Below, one piece after another: positions 18,325-27,928 of a stretch of DNA of 54,674 nt. The notes under the pieces were generated by a model. It did not search any database and was not told the origin of the DNA. It worked only from the letters and a program-made list of their open reading frames with translations. The DNA lies in the NCBI GenBank assembly GCA_029227175.1, contig JAQXZK010000072.1, forward strand, positions 1 through 54,674, in the 5' to 3' direction. This DNA comes from Bacteroidales bacterium. GTDB taxonomy: Bacteria; Bacteroidota; Bacteroidia; Bacteroidales; Bacteroidaceae. Made by a program: the position numbers and the translations under genes. The stretch's first letter is position 1. Every line of letters starts with the position of its first letter.

Positions 18325-19871
18325 GTTCTGTAGTAGTTAGTTGCAGCTTCTGCACATCGTTCTCCATCAACTCCTGCTGATACGATACCACCTGCATATC
18401 CGGCTCCTTCTCCACAGGGGAAGAGCCCTTGTAGGCGTATATGTTGCAGAGATGTTTTGTCTCTAATAATTCGGATAGGCGAGGATGTTCTTGTTTCGAC
18501 GCCAATGATCGTTGCCTCATTGGTTAGGAATCCTCGGCATTGTCTGCCAAATTGTTGAAAGCCTTTACAAAGTCTGTCTCCGATGAAGCTTGGAAGCCAA
18601 AAGTGAAGTGGTGAGGCAATCAGTCCTGGAGCGTAGGATGAGGTGGGGAGGTCGCTACTCAGTTTTCGCCTGGTAAAATCCTCCATACGTTGTGCTGGTG
18701 CCGTTTGTTTTTGATTGGCTTGCAACCAACAGATACGCTCCAGTTCTTCCTGATAGCGCATCATTTTAAGGACATCCTCTCCGTCCACATCCTCTGGACG
18801 AAGCTCTACTACCATTCCAGAATTGCTCCATTTTGAGTTGCGATGGCTTGGACTCATACCATTTACTACAACTTGTTCCGGACCACTTGCAGCTGGAACA
18901 ACGAAACCTCCGGGACACATGCAGAAACTATATACACCTCGTCCCTCTACTTGGGTAGTAAAGTTGTATTCAGCAGTTGGTAGCCATTTTCCTTTTCCTT
19001 CTTTGTTGTGATATTGTAATTGGTCAATCAGTTGTGACGGATGTTCCAGTCGCACTCCGACAGCTATTCCCTTGGCTTCAATTTCAATATTCTGTGCTGC
19101 AAGATATTGGTAGACATCGCGTGCCGAGTGGCCTGTTGCCAATATGACTGGACCATGAAACTCTTCTCCTGTATGTGTCGTAATGCCTATGACCTTGTTC
19201 CCCTTGATGATAAGTCCGTCCATTCGTGTCTTGAAATGTACTTCACCGCCGCTTTTGATGATTTGGTTTCGTATATTCTCAATGACTTTCGGTAGTTTGT
19301 CGGTTCCAATGTGTGGGTGTGCGTCAGTTAATATACTTGTAGAAGCCCCATGTTGGCAAAATACTTGCAGGATTTTCTCTGTATTACCTCTTTTTTTGCT
19401 TCTTGTATAGAGTTTTCCGTCGCTATATGCACCTGCCCCTCCTTCACCAAAACTATAGTTCGATTCAGGATCTACGACCTGCTGCCGACTGATTCGGGCC
19501 AAATCTTTCTTCCTCTCATGTACATCTTTTCCTCGTTCAATAACAATTGGACGCATATGCTGTTCTATGAGTCGCAATGCCGCGAACAAGCCACCGGGGC
19601 CTGCACCTACTACTATAATATTTGGACAGTTCTCCACGTCAGGATATTCGATGTGCTGATATTCATCGTCAGTAGGCAGTTCGTTTATATAGAGCCTAAC
19701 AGTGAGATTGATATATATGGTTCTTTGTCGTGCGTCAATGCTCTTTTTTATTATTCTGATGGCTTTGAGCTGGCGATTGTCTATTCCCTTTTCTCGCACG
19801 AGGAAGGTACGCAGGTGTTGCTCATCAGCAGCAATCTGTGGTAGAACTCTGATTGGATATTCTTGAATCAT
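18312..19871 (-). CDS. FAD-dependent oxidoreductase (COG2509-like)
   Basis: The 519-residue protein carries a Rossmann FAD-binding motif VVGAGPGGLFAALRL at about residues 88-101 followed by an acidic strand end IVIERGKDVHERK. Later it has FGEGGAGAYSDGKL, GIAVGVRLEHP, CPGGFVVPAASG and the C-terminal GEGAGYAGGIVSAGVDG, typical of a conserved bacterial family of unknown substrate, often called NAD(P)/FAD-dependent oxidoreductase. No membrane segment or signal peptide is seen. It lies 9 bp downstream of radA on the same strand and overlaps the LuxR gene. The reaction is not known from sequence. Confidence 0.85.
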   Translation of the reverse strand: MIQEYPIRVLPQIAADEQHLRTFLVREKGIDNRQLKAIRIIKKSIDARQRTIYINLTVRLYINELPTDDEYQHIEYPDVENCPNIIVVGAGPGGLFAALRLIEQHMRPIVIERGKDVHERKKDLARISRQQVVDPESNYSFGEGGAGAYSDGKLYTRSKKRGNTEKILQVFCQHGASTSILTDAHPHIGTDKLPKVIENIRNQIIKSGGEVHFKTRMDGLIIKGNKVIGITTHTGEEFHGPVILATGHSARDVYQYLAAQNIEIEAKGIAVGVRLEHPSQLIDQLQYHNKEGKGKWLPTAEYNFTTQVEGRGVYSFCMCPGGFVVPAASGPEQVVVNGMSPSHRNSKWSNSGMVVELRPEDVDGEDVLKMMRYQEELERICWLQANQKQTAPAQRMEDFTRRKLSSDLPTSSYAPGLIASPLHFWLPSFIGDRLCKGFQQFGRQCRGFLTNEATIIGVETRTSSPIRIIRDKTSLQHIRLQGLFPCGEGAGYAGGIVSAGVDGERCAEAATNYYRTCQN

Positions 19872-19880
19872 GTTGTTTTT

Positions 19881-21248
19881 TTATCCGAATAATGCTTTAA
19901 ATGCTTCTTCAACCTTGCGCACAGGTATCAATTCTATGTGGATTTTGTCTCTGCACAATCCTTGCAAGTTATGTGTGGGTAGAATGATTTGTCTGAAACC
20001 TAGTTTTTCGGCTTCACTGATACGTTGTTCGATTCTATTTATTGGTCTGATTTCTCCTGATAGTCCGACCTCTCCCGCCAGGCATATCTGCGGTTCTATG
20101 CTTATGTCCATATTGCTTGATAATATAGCGCAAATGACAGCTAAGTCAATCGCGGGGTCGTTTACTTTCAATCCTCCGGCTATATTTAGGAAAACGTCTT
20201 TTTGCGCCAATTTAAATCCCACGCGTTTCTCTAATACAGCCAGTAACATGTTCATCCTTCGTTGGTCAAATCCTATGGCGGAACGTTGTGGATTACCATA
20301 AACCGCACTACTTACAAGGGCCTGCGTTTCTATCAAAAAAGGACGAACTCCTTCTATTGCCGACGCAATAGCGATGCCACTCATGCCGGCATGATCTTGG
20401 CTGAGTAGCAGTTCTGAAGGATTGCTTACTTGACGCAAGCCATCCTGTCTCATTTCGTAGATACCCATTTCTGCTGTGCTGCCAAACCGGTTTTTTATAC
20501 TTCGTAGGATGCGGTACATATAGTGTTGGTCACCTTCAAACTGGAGCACCGTATCGACAATATGCTCTAATATTTTAGGACCCGCAATGCTGCCTTCTTT
20601 GTTGATGTGCCCAATTATGATGACAGGTATGTGACTTTCTTTGGCGAAGCGGAGTAGACTTGCTGCACATTCCCGGATTTGAGAGACACTACCAGGAGAA
20701 GAATCTATGGATTCTGTTGAAATGGTCTGTATAGAATCTATAATAACAATGTCTGGGGTTGTGTTCTTTATATGTGTCAGAATCTGCTCCAAAGAGTTTT
20801 CACAGGCAATGTAGCAATCGTTATGTTCGTGGGGAATGCGGTCTGCTCTCAATTTGAGTTGGCTTGTACTTTCTTCTCCGCTAATATAAAGTATTTTTTT
20901 GTTTGGTAATCGGAGTGCAGTTTGTAAGATAAGTGTAGACTTGCCAATTCCCGGCTCTCCTCCAAGTAGCACCATAGAACCTTGTACCAACCCGCCTCCA
21001 AGCACCCGATTGAGTTCTTCATCAAGCATGTTGATGCGAGCTTCCTTCTCCGATGAAATATCATTTATATTAACTGGTTTTACTTTCTTATTTTCATGAA
21101 AGCATAGATGCTGAGACAGTGTGGCCGTTTTATGTACAGTTTCTTCTACGAAGGTATTCCATTGGCCGCAGGATGGGCATTTGCCAATCCATTTAGGGGA
21201 TTCTTGTCCACAATTGTTGCAAACATATATGTTTTTTTCTTTTGCCAT
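19881..21248 (-). CDS. radA: DNA repair protein RadA
   Basis: RadA is a RecA-like ATPase that processes branched recombination intermediates. I start at ATG 21248 (MAKEKNIYVCNNCG, 455 residues); an ORF extension upstream adds ten unrelated residues. Seen are a four-Cys zinc finger (C10, C13, C24, C27), Walker A GGEPGIGKST, the RadA-specific IKNRFGST motif, and a C-terminal Lon-protease-like domain (LNIAGGLKVNDPAIDLAV and GLSGEIRP). Length fits the family. It is divergent from the carbonic anhydrase gene. Confidence 0.96.
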   Translation of the reverse strand: MAKEKNIYVCNNCGQESPKWIGKCPSCGQWNTFVEETVHKTATLSQHLCFHENKKVKPVNINDISSEKEARINMLDEELNRVLGGGLVQGSMVLLGGEPGIGKSTLILQTALRLPNKKILYISGEESTSQLKLRADRIPHEHNDCYIACENSLEQILTHIKNTTPDIVIIDSIQTISTESIDSSPGSVSQIRECAASLLRFAKESHIPVIIIGHINKEGSIAGPKILEHIVDTVLQFEGDQHYMYRILRSIKNRFGSTAEMGIYEMRQDGLRQVSNPSELLLSQDHAGMSGIAIASAIEGVRPFLIETQALVSSAVYGNPQRSAIGFDQRRMNMLLAVLEKRVGFKLAQKDVFLNIAGGLKVNDPAIDLAVICAILSSNMDISIEPQICLAGEVGLSGEIRPINRIEQRISEAEKLGFRQIILPTHNLQGLCRDKIHIELIPVRKVEEAFKALFG

Positions 21249-21275
21249 GAAAGACACTTTTATTTCAATTGGCCT

Positions 21276-21283
21276 CAAAGTTA
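21276..21283 (-). promoter_or_regulatory. -7 element of radA promoter
   Basis: On the - strand TAACTTTG (21283 to 21276) matches TAnnTTTG and lies 28 bp before the radA start. A -33 TTG at the best spacing is not obvious. It pairs with an identical box on the + strand at 21338-21345. Confidence 0.5.
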
Positions 21284-21337
21284 CAACTAAATCAGCAAAA
21301 AATATACCTATATTACTGCATTATGTCGCTTTTTGGG

Positions 21338-21345
21338 TAACTTTG
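21338..21345 (+). promoter_or_regulatory. -7 element of carbonic anhydrase promoter
   Basis: TAACTTTG matches TAnnTTTG, with CTG at 21316-21318 (19 bp upstream) as a weak -33 element. It lies 24 bp before the carbonic anhydrase start and faces the radA promoter. Confidence 0.55.
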
Positions 21346-21368
21346 TGCCGTTAAGAATATTTTTCGTA

Positions 21369-21911
21369 ATGATTGACGAAATACTAAGATTTAATAAGCG
21401 CTTTGTAATAGAAAAGGGTTACGAACAGTACATTACATCCAAGTATCCTGACAAGAAAATAGCTATAGTGACTTGTATGGATACCCGGTTGGTCGAATTG
21501 TTACCTGCTGCTTTGGGTATCAGGAATGGTGATGTGAAGATTATTAAAAATGCCGGTGCTACAATAACTCATCCTTTTGACAGTACGGTTCGAAGTTTGC
21601 TGATTGCTATCTATGAACTGGATGTAAATGAGGTGATGATTATCGGCCATACGGGGTGCGGAGTGCAGGGAATGGATGCAGGAGAAATGATTCATTTGAT
21701 GAAGGAACGAGGTATTTCTGAAGAACATATAAATTTGATGAGACATTGTGGAATAAATTTGAGCGAGTGGCTTCATGGTTTTGAAGATACCGAGTCGGCT
21801 GTGCTTGAAACGGTAGATTTGGTTAGGAATCATCCACTGGTTCCTTCTGATATTGTTGTTGCTGGCTATATTATGGATTCTCTGACGGGAGAATTAAAAC
21901 CTTTAAGATAA
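21369..21911 (+). CDS. Beta-class carbonic anhydrase
   Basis: This zinc enzyme interconverts CO2 and bicarbonate in the cytosol. From ATG 21369 the protein has 180 residues with the beta-class ligands Cys36 (in TCMDTRL), His94 and Cys97 (in HTGCG), plus the Asp38-Arg40 dyad. An upstream TTG would add 12 residues carrying no family similarity. It is a compact type, close to the short clade found in Gram-positive and Bacteroidetes species. The GH89 gene starts 4 bp downstream, so the two are probably one transcript, an odd pairing. Confidence 0.93.
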   Translation: MIDEILRFNKRFVIEKGYEQYITSKYPDKKIAIVTCMDTRLVELLPAALGIRNGDVKIIKNAGATITHPFDSTVRSLLIAIYELDVNEVMIIGHTGCGVQGMDAGEMIHLMKERGISEEHINLMRHCGINLSEWLHGFEDTESAVLETVDLVRNHPLVPSDIVVAGYIMDSLTGELKPLR

Positions 21912-21915
21912 AAAA

Positions 21916-24069
21916 ATGAAACGTATTTTTTCTACTATCATCTTTTTAGTGATGGTTTCTACTTTGTTTGGAAAATCTCCGGTTTATGAACTGCTCGAGC
22001 GTATCGAAAAAGGAGCCTCCAAACGTTTTTTGATTGAAGAGGTTAAGTCTGACAAGGATTTCTTTGAGCTTGACCAAAAGGGAACTCGCCCTGTTATCCG
22101 TGGCAATTCCCCTGTTTCCATAGCAACGGGTTTAAATTGGTATTTAAAGTATTATGCGGGCATACATCTTTCTTGGAGTGGTATGCAGGCTCATTTGCCG
22201 GCCACACTCCCGGTTGTAGAAAAACTGGAACGCCATGAGACAGATATGCCGCTTCGCTATTACCTGAATTACTGTACTTACTCCTATTCTATGGCGTTTT
22301 GGGATTGGAATCGTTGGGAGAAAGAGTTGGATTGGATGGCTCTGCACGGTTTGAACTTACCTCTGTCTATTGTAGGAATGGATGTGGTCTGGCGTAATAT
22401 GCTTCGTCGCCTGGGATATTCTGATGAGAAAATCCGTCAGTTCATCGCTGGTCCGGCATTTCAGGCTTGGTGGCTGATGAATAACCTTGAGGGATGGGGT
22501 GGTCCGAACTCCGATGAATGGTACACCCAACGTGAAGTGTTGCAGAAGAAGATAATCAAGCGTATGCGTGAACTTGGCATTAAACCGGTGTTTCCCGGAT
22601 ATTCCGGCATGGTGCCCCATGATGCTCATGAAGTACTTGGCTTGAATGTATCTAATCCTGGACTATGGTGTGGCTACAACCGTCCGGCATTTTTACTTCC
22701 TACAGATGCTCGTTTTTCAGAGATTGCTTCTGTCTATTACGAGGAGATGGAGAAACTCTACGGTGTGGCAGATTACTATAGCATGGATCCTTTCCATGAG
22801 GGCGGCAAGACTGAAGGTGTAGATCTAAAGGCGGCAGGAAGTGCTATTTATGAAGCGATGAAAAAAGCCAACCCAAAGTCAAAATGGGTCATTCAGGCTT
22901 GGCAAGCAAATCCTCGTCAGGCTATGATAGGTCATCTCCCTGCTGGTGATGTGATTGTGCTTGATTTATGCTCGGAGGCTCGTCCTCAGTGGGGAAATCC
23001 TAATTCCGAGTGGGCGCGCAAGGAGGGTTTCAACCCTCATGATTGGATTTATTGCATGTTGTTGAACTTTGGTGGTAATGTCGGTCTACACGGTAAACTG
23101 ACCAAAGTAATAGATGAATTCTATAGAGCAAGTTCGTCTCCTTTTAGAGCCACGATGAAAGGAGTCGGTTTGACGATGGAAGGTATTGAAAACAACATCG
23201 TCATGTATGAGTTATTGTGCGAACTGCCTTGGCGTGCTGAACGTTTCAGCAAGGAATCCTGGTTAGAAACGTATGTGAGAGCGAGATATGGAAAAGAAAA
23301 CGTTTCTGCACAGGAGGCTTGGAAATTGCTTGGAGCCACTATTTATGACTGCCCAGATGCAAACCGTCAACAAGGGACTCACGAGTCTATCTTCTGCTCA
23401 CGTCCTGGTGTGAATGTCTATGGAGCATCTTCTTGGTCAGATATGGAGCACTATTATAATCCACAGGACGTTATTCGTGCGGCCGGCATGTTGCTCGATG
23501 CTTCAGCATCGTTGAAGGAAAACGAAAACTATGTTTATGATTTGGTGGATGTCATGCGTCAGGCTGTCGCTGAAAAGGGACGTTTGGTATATGATGTCAT
23601 GAATAGTGCTCTTTTGGCAGGTGAGAAGGAACTTTTCCGAGTTTCGTCCGAGCGATTCCTTCGGTTGATTCTTTTGCAGGATAAACTATTGTCTTCTAGG
23701 CCGGAATTTATGGTAGGAAGTTGGATTCAGAGTGCCCGTAATCTGGGTGCTACCGATGTCGAACGTTCCTTGTATGAGTGGAATGCCCGTGTGCAGATTA
23801 CAACTTGGGGCAATCGTATTGCTGCTGAAGATGGTGAATTGAGAGATTATGCCCATAAGGAGTGGAACGGCCTCTTACGAGATTTCTATTATCCGCGTTG
23901 GGAAAAGTGGATAACTCGTCAGCTGAATGACTTTGAGAACCGAGGTAGGATTCCTTACGATTATTACGCTGACGAGGAAAAGTGGACGTATGAGACAATA
24001 CATTATGAGTCAACGCCACAGGTAGACGCTATTGAGATAGCCAGGTCTGTCTACGAAAATATCAGATAA
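21916..24069 (+). CDS. Secreted alpha-N-acetylglucosaminidase, family GH89
   Basis: The 717-residue protein is a homologue of human NAGLU, which removes terminal alpha-linked GlcNAc, for example from heparan sulfate or mucin glycans. A signal peptide (MKRIFSTIIFLVMVSTLFG) sends it to the periplasm or surface. The N-terminal small domain is followed by a catalytic barrel with HGLNLPLSIVGMDVVWRNML, candidate general acid Glu295 in DPFHEGG and candidate nucleophile Glu422 in TMEGIENN; the spacing of 127 is close to that in NAGLU. A helical C-terminal domain follows. It shares a transcript start with carbonic anhydrase, not with a SusCD pair. The substrate is inferred from the family. Confidence 0.93.
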   Translation: MKRIFSTIIFLVMVSTLFGKSPVYELLERIEKGASKRFLIEEVKSDKDFFELDQKGTRPVIRGNSPVSIATGLNWYLKYYAGIHLSWSGMQAHLPATLPVVEKLERHETDMPLRYYLNYCTYSYSMAFWDWNRWEKELDWMALHGLNLPLSIVGMDVVWRNMLRRLGYSDEKIRQFIAGPAFQAWWLMNNLEGWGGPNSDEWYTQREVLQKKIIKRMRELGIKPVFPGYSGMVPHDAHEVLGLNVSNPGLWCGYNRPAFLLPTDARFSEIASVYYEEMEKLYGVADYYSMDPFHEGGKTEGVDLKAAGSAIYEAMKKANPKSKWVIQAWQANPRQAMIGHLPAGDVIVLDLCSEARPQWGNPNSEWARKEGFNPHDWIYCMLLNFGGNVGLHGKLTKVIDEFYRASSSPFRATMKGVGLTMEGIENNIVMYELLCELPWRAERFSKESWLETYVRARYGKENVSAQEAWKLLGATIYDCPDANRQQGTHESIFCSRPGVNVYGASSWSDMEHYYNPQDVIRAAGMLLDASASLKENENYVYDLVDVMRQAVAEKGRLVYDVMNSALLAGEKELFRVSSERFLRLILLQDKLLSSRPEFMVGSWIQSARNLGATDVERSLYEWNARVQITTWGNRIAAEDGELRDYAHKEWNGLLRDFYYPRWEKWITRQLNDFENRGRIPYDYYADEEKWTYETIHYESTPQVDAIEIARSVYENIR

Positions 24070-24111
24070 AGTAATAAAAGTTGACATCTTTTGGCTGTAA
24101 AATAGCTCTGA

Positions 24112-24144
24112 TTGGACGCCTTTTCAAAACAATCAGTACATTTG
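24112..24144 (+). promoter_or_regulatory. Promoter of the threonine operon
   Basis: TTG at 24112-24114 and TACATTTG at 24137-24144 fit the Bacteroidetes -33/-7 consensus with a 22-bp spacer, slightly long. The 5' leader to thrA would be about 75 nt. It contains a 20-codon frame (24160-24222) with only one Thr and one Ile and no hairpin plus T tract, so I see no threonine attenuator here. Confidence 0.6.
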
Positions 24145-24226
24145 CAACTTCTTTATTTAATGTTTTTTATGTGTGCGCTCGCTGAGTGGAAAAAAACAAT
24201 GAAATTATATCTAATAGGGTAAAAAT

Positions 24227-26659
24227 ATGAAGGTATTAAAGTTTGGAGGATCATCTGTTGGTTCTGTCAAAAGTATTTTGAGTGTAAAGCAGATTGTGGA
24301 GTCGGTTGACGAACCTTGCATTGTCGTTGTGTCGGCTCTTGGTGGAGTTACTGACCAGTTGATAAAAACATCTCAGATGGCGGCTGACGGTAATATTGAG
24401 TACGAAAACGAATTTCGTCAGATAGTAAGCCGACACACCGAAATGATTCGTACTGTTATTTCTGGGGAGGAAATTCAATCGATGTTACTCAGACAAGTCA
24501 ACGAACTGCTTAATGAACTTAAGGGCATTTTGCAGGGCTTATATCTAATCAAAGACCTCTCTCCCAAGACTGCAAATGCCATCGTAAGTTATGGCGAAAG
24601 GCTTTCAAGCCTCATCGCGGCTTATCTGACAGGTGCAGAATGGTACGACTCTCGCAAGTTCATCAAGACCGAAAGGAAGTTGGGAAAACATCTTCTTGAT
24701 ACTGAATTGACTAATCAGCTTGTACGCGAAACATTCAAGCAGTTGCCTCATCGTGCTTTGGTGCCAGGTTTTATTTCTACTGACAAAAATACCGGTGAGG
24801 TTACCAATCTAGGTCGAGGTGGCTCTGACTATACAGCGGCCATTATTGCAGCGGCTTTGGATGCAGATGTTTTGGAGATTTGGACAGATGTGGATGGCTT
24901 TATGACTGCTGACCCTCGTGTCATTACCTCTGCTTATGTCATCAATGAATTGAGTTATGTTGAGGCTACTGAGCTTTGTAATTTTGGTGCAAAGGTTGTG
25001 TATCCGCCAACAATCTATCCAGTATGCCACAAGAATATACCCATCTTAATCAAGAATACATTCAACCCGAGTGCTCCGGGTACCATTATTAAGAGTGAGG
25101 TCAAGTCCGAGAGCGGTAAGGCGATTCGAGGTATTTCTTCTATCAACGATACATCGCTTATCACAGTTCAGGGTCTTGGTATGGTAGGTGTGATAGGTGT
25201 AAACCGCCGTATCTTTACTGCTTTGGCTGATAATGGCATCAGCGTATTTCTTGTTTCTCAGGCTTCTTCCGAAAATTCAACCTCTATAGGTGTTCGCAAT
25301 TCCGATGCTGCTCTTGCCTGCAAGGTACTTAATGAGACGTTCGCCAAAGAGATTGAGATGGGCGAGATATCTCCGATAACGGCTGAGACTGATCTGGCAA
25401 CAGTTGCCATTGTGGGCGAGAACATGAAGCACACTCCAGGTATTGCCGGTAAGTTGTTTGGGACGCTTGGGCGTAATGGTATCAGCGTGATTGCCTGTGC
25501 TCAGGGAGCTTCTGAGACAAACATCTCATTTGTGGTTGAGAGCAAGTACCTTCGCAAGTCTTTGAACGTTATCCATGACTCGTTCTTTCTTTCAGAATAT
25601 CAAGTACTAAATCTTTTTATCTGTGGTGTAGGAACTGTGGGTGGAAGTCTGGTAGAGCAGATTCACAGCCAGCGTCAGAAATTGATGCAGGAAAATGGTT
25701 TACAGCTTAATGTTGTAGGTATTGCCGATGTGGATAAGGCTATCTTTACGCGTGCCGGCATCGATTTAGGTAATTATCGTCAAATCCTTAAAGAGCAAGG
25801 TATGCCCAGTACACTTGATACGCTCAAGAAAGAGATTATTGGCATGAACATATTCAACTCTGTCTTTGTTGATTGTACGGCAAGTGCCGGTGTGGCATCG
25901 CTATATAAAGACCTTCTTTCTCACAACGTATCTGTGGTTGCTGCTAACAAGATTGCAGCATCTGGCAGGTATGAGGATTATCGAGAGTTGAAGCAGATTG
26001 CTCGCCGCCGTGGTGTCAAATATCTTTTTGAAACGAATGTTGGTGCGGGTCTTCCCATCATCAACACAATTAATGACTTGATTCATAGTGGTGATAAGAT
26101 TCTGAAGATAGAGGCTGTCTTGAGTGGAACGCTGAACTTTATTTTCAATACTATCAGCGCAGATATTCCTTTAAGTAAGACTATTCGCATGGCAAAGGAA
26201 CAGCGTTACAGCGAGCCGGATCCACGTATAGACCTCAGTGGCAAGGATGTTTTGCGTAAGTTGGTCATCTTGGCGCGTGAAGCCGGTTACCGACTTGAAC
26301 AGGAAGACGTTGAAAAGCATCTGTTTGTTCCGGACGAGTTCTTTGAAGGCACGTTGGATGATTTCTGGGCAAAGATTCCTTCGCTGGATGCTGAATTTGA
26401 GTGCCGTCGCAAGGAACTTGAGAAGGAGAACAAACATTGGCGTTTCGTGGCACGCTTTGAAAATGGCAAGGCAAGTATCGGACTTGAGGCTGTTGATGCC
26501 CGTCATCCTTCTTATGGTTTGGAAGGCAGTAACAATATTATTTTGCTTACCACAGAGCGTTATCACGAATATCCTATGGTAATTCAAGGCTATGGGGCAG
26601 GTGCAAGTGTGACGGCAGCCGGTGTGTTCGCCGATATCATGAGCATTGCTAACGTCTGA
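24227..26659 (+). CDS. thrA: Bifunctional aspartokinase / homoserine dehydrogenase
   Basis: The protein catalyses the first step (aspartate phosphorylation) and the third step (aspartate semialdehyde to homoserine) of threonine synthesis. The 810 residues begin with the aspartokinase motif KFGGSSVGS and include GRGGSDYTAA; two ACT regulatory domains lie around residues 310-460 (VQGLGMVGVIGV, VAIVGENMKHTPGIAGKLF). The homoserine dehydrogenase half starts near 465 with the NAD(P) motif FICGVGTVGGSL and has FETNVGAGLPIINT. The fusion and length match E. coli ThrA. It is followed 12 bp later by apgM and then thrC. ACT domains suggest feedback control by threonine. Confidence 0.97.
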   Translation: MKVLKFGGSSVGSVKSILSVKQIVESVDEPCIVVVSALGGVTDQLIKTSQMAADGNIEYENEFRQIVSRHTEMIRTVISGEEIQSMLLRQVNELLNELKGILQGLYLIKDLSPKTANAIVSYGERLSSLIAAYLTGAEWYDSRKFIKTERKLGKHLLDTELTNQLVRETFKQLPHRALVPGFISTDKNTGEVTNLGRGGSDYTAAIIAAALDADVLEIWTDVDGFMTADPRVITSAYVINELSYVEATELCNFGAKVVYPPTIYPVCHKNIPILIKNTFNPSAPGTIIKSEVKSESGKAIRGISSINDTSLITVQGLGMVGVIGVNRRIFTALADNGISVFLVSQASSENSTSIGVRNSDAALACKVLNETFAKEIEMGEISPITAETDLATVAIVGENMKHTPGIAGKLFGTLGRNGISVIACAQGASETNISFVVESKYLRKSLNVIHDSFFLSEYQVLNLFICGVGTVGGSLVEQIHSQRQKLMQENGLQLNVVGIADVDKAIFTRAGIDLGNYRQILKEQGMPSTLDTLKKEIIGMNIFNSVFVDCTASAGVASLYKDLLSHNVSVVAANKIAASGRYEDYRELKQIARRRGVKYLFETNVGAGLPIINTINDLIHSGDKILKIEAVLSGTLNFIFNTISADIPLSKTIRMAKEQRYSEPDPRIDLSGKDVLRKLVILAREAGYRLEQEDVEKHLFVPDEFFEGTLDDFWAKIPSLDAEFECRRKELEKENKHWRFVARFENGKASIGLEAVDARHPSYGLEGSNNIILLTTERYHEYPMVIQGYGAGASVTAAGVFADIMSIANV

Positions 26660-26671
26660 TTCCCAATTTTT

Positions 26672-27916
26672 ATGAAACATATTATTATCCTCGGTGACGG
26701 CATGGCTGACTGGGCCGTTCCTTCGCTTGGAGGCAGGACTTTGCTTCAGGCAGCCCATACCCCATACATGGACTTATTGGCCAAAATGGGTCGCAACGGT
26801 CGTTTGGTCACTGTTGCTCCCGGTTTCCATCCTGGTAGCGAGGTGGCTAACATGAGTGTGATGGGCTACAACCTGCCATTGGTTTACGAGGGACGTGGCC
26901 CATTGGAAGCAGCCAGTATCGGTTATGACCTGCGCTCCGACGAACTGGCGTTGCGATGCAATATTGTTTGTGTACAGGGTGAGATTATAAAGAATCACTC
27001 CTCCGGTCACATTACGACAGAGGATGCCGATAAACTGATTCGTACGTTGCAGCAGAAACTTGGAAACGAACGTGTGAGTTTCTATACCGGTGTCCAGTAT
27101 CGCCATCTGCTTGTCATTCGGGGCGGAAACAAGCACTTGCTTTGTACCCCACCACACGATGTGCCGGGTCAGCCGTTTGCTCCGTTGATGGTGAAGCCTG
27201 ATTTGGAAGGTGAGGCAAAGGATGAACACCGAACAGAATTGACAGCTACGCAGACTGCCGATTTAATCAATGACTTAATCCTTCGTTCTCAGGAGATCCT
27301 TGACAAGCATCCGCTTAACCTTCAACGTGTAGCCGAAGGAAGAGACCCTGCAAATAGTATTTGGCCTTGGGGTGGAGGGTACAGGCCTCAGATGAAGAAG
27401 CTTTCTGAATATTTTCCGCAAATCCGCCGAGGCGCTGTGATTTCTGCTGTTGACCTGATCAATGGCATCGGCTATTATGCAGGTTTGCGTCGCATTTCGG
27501 TAGAGGGAGCGACAGGATTGTATGATACCAATTACGAGAATAAAGCTACGGCAGCTATCAATGCTTTGCGTACCGATGACTTCGTCTATCTGCATGTCGA
27601 AGCCAGCGATGAGGCTGGTCATGAGGGTGATATTTCCCTGAAGATTCGAACGATTGAGAATCTGGATAAGCGTGCCATAGGGCCCATTTATGAGGAAGTT
27701 AAGCAATGGGATGATCCAGTGGCTATTGCGGTCTTGCCTGACCATCCTACGCCTTGTGAGCTTCGCACACATACTGCCGAACCGGTTCCGTTCTTGATGT
27801 GGTGTCCGGGAATGCAGCCTGACGAGGTACAGGTTTTCGACGAAGTGTCTGCCTGCTCCGGTTCTTTGGGCTTGATGAAGGAAGACCAGTTTATCAAAGA
27901 ATTCATGAAATACTAA
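26672..27916 (+). CDS. Archaeal-type phosphoglycerate mutase family protein, probable homoserine kinase
   Basis: The 414-residue protein belongs to the ApgM branch of the alkaline phosphatase superfamily. It shows the metal-binding start IILGDGMADW, the catalytic-Ser segment GSEVANMSVMGY (Ser62), and the late ligands DEAGHEGD and LPDHPTPCELRTH. The operon thrA-X-thrC lacks a GHMP-type thrB, and X sits exactly where homoserine kinase is needed. ApgM homologues in such operons have been proposed to be the missing homoserine kinase. I therefore consider homoserine phosphorylation more likely than glycolytic mutase activity here; the sequence alone does not decide. Confidence 0.85.
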   Translation: MKHIIILGDGMADWAVPSLGGRTLLQAAHTPYMDLLAKMGRNGRLVTVAPGFHPGSEVANMSVMGYNLPLVYEGRGPLEAASIGYDLRSDELALRCNIVCVQGEIIKNHSSGHITTEDADKLIRTLQQKLGNERVSFYTGVQYRHLLVIRGGNKHLLCTPPHDVPGQPFAPLMVKPDLEGEAKDEHRTELTATQTADLINDLILRSQEILDKHPLNLQRVAEGRDPANSIWPWGGGYRPQMKKLSEYFPQIRRGAVISAVDLINGIGYYAGLRRISVEGATGLYDTNYENKATAAINALRTDDFVYLHVEASDEAGHEGDISLKIRTIENLDKRAIGPIYEEVKQWDDPVAIAVLPDHPTPCELRTHTAEPVPFLMWCPGMQPDEVQVFDEVSACSGSLGLMKEDQFIKEFMKY

Positions 27917-27928
27917 AAATGCAACATA

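Noticed and set aside
24160-24222. 20-codon frame before thrA as a possible threonine leader peptide
   Set aside because: It has a single Thr and a single Ile, no run of regulatory codons, and no terminator hairpin with a T tract before thrA.
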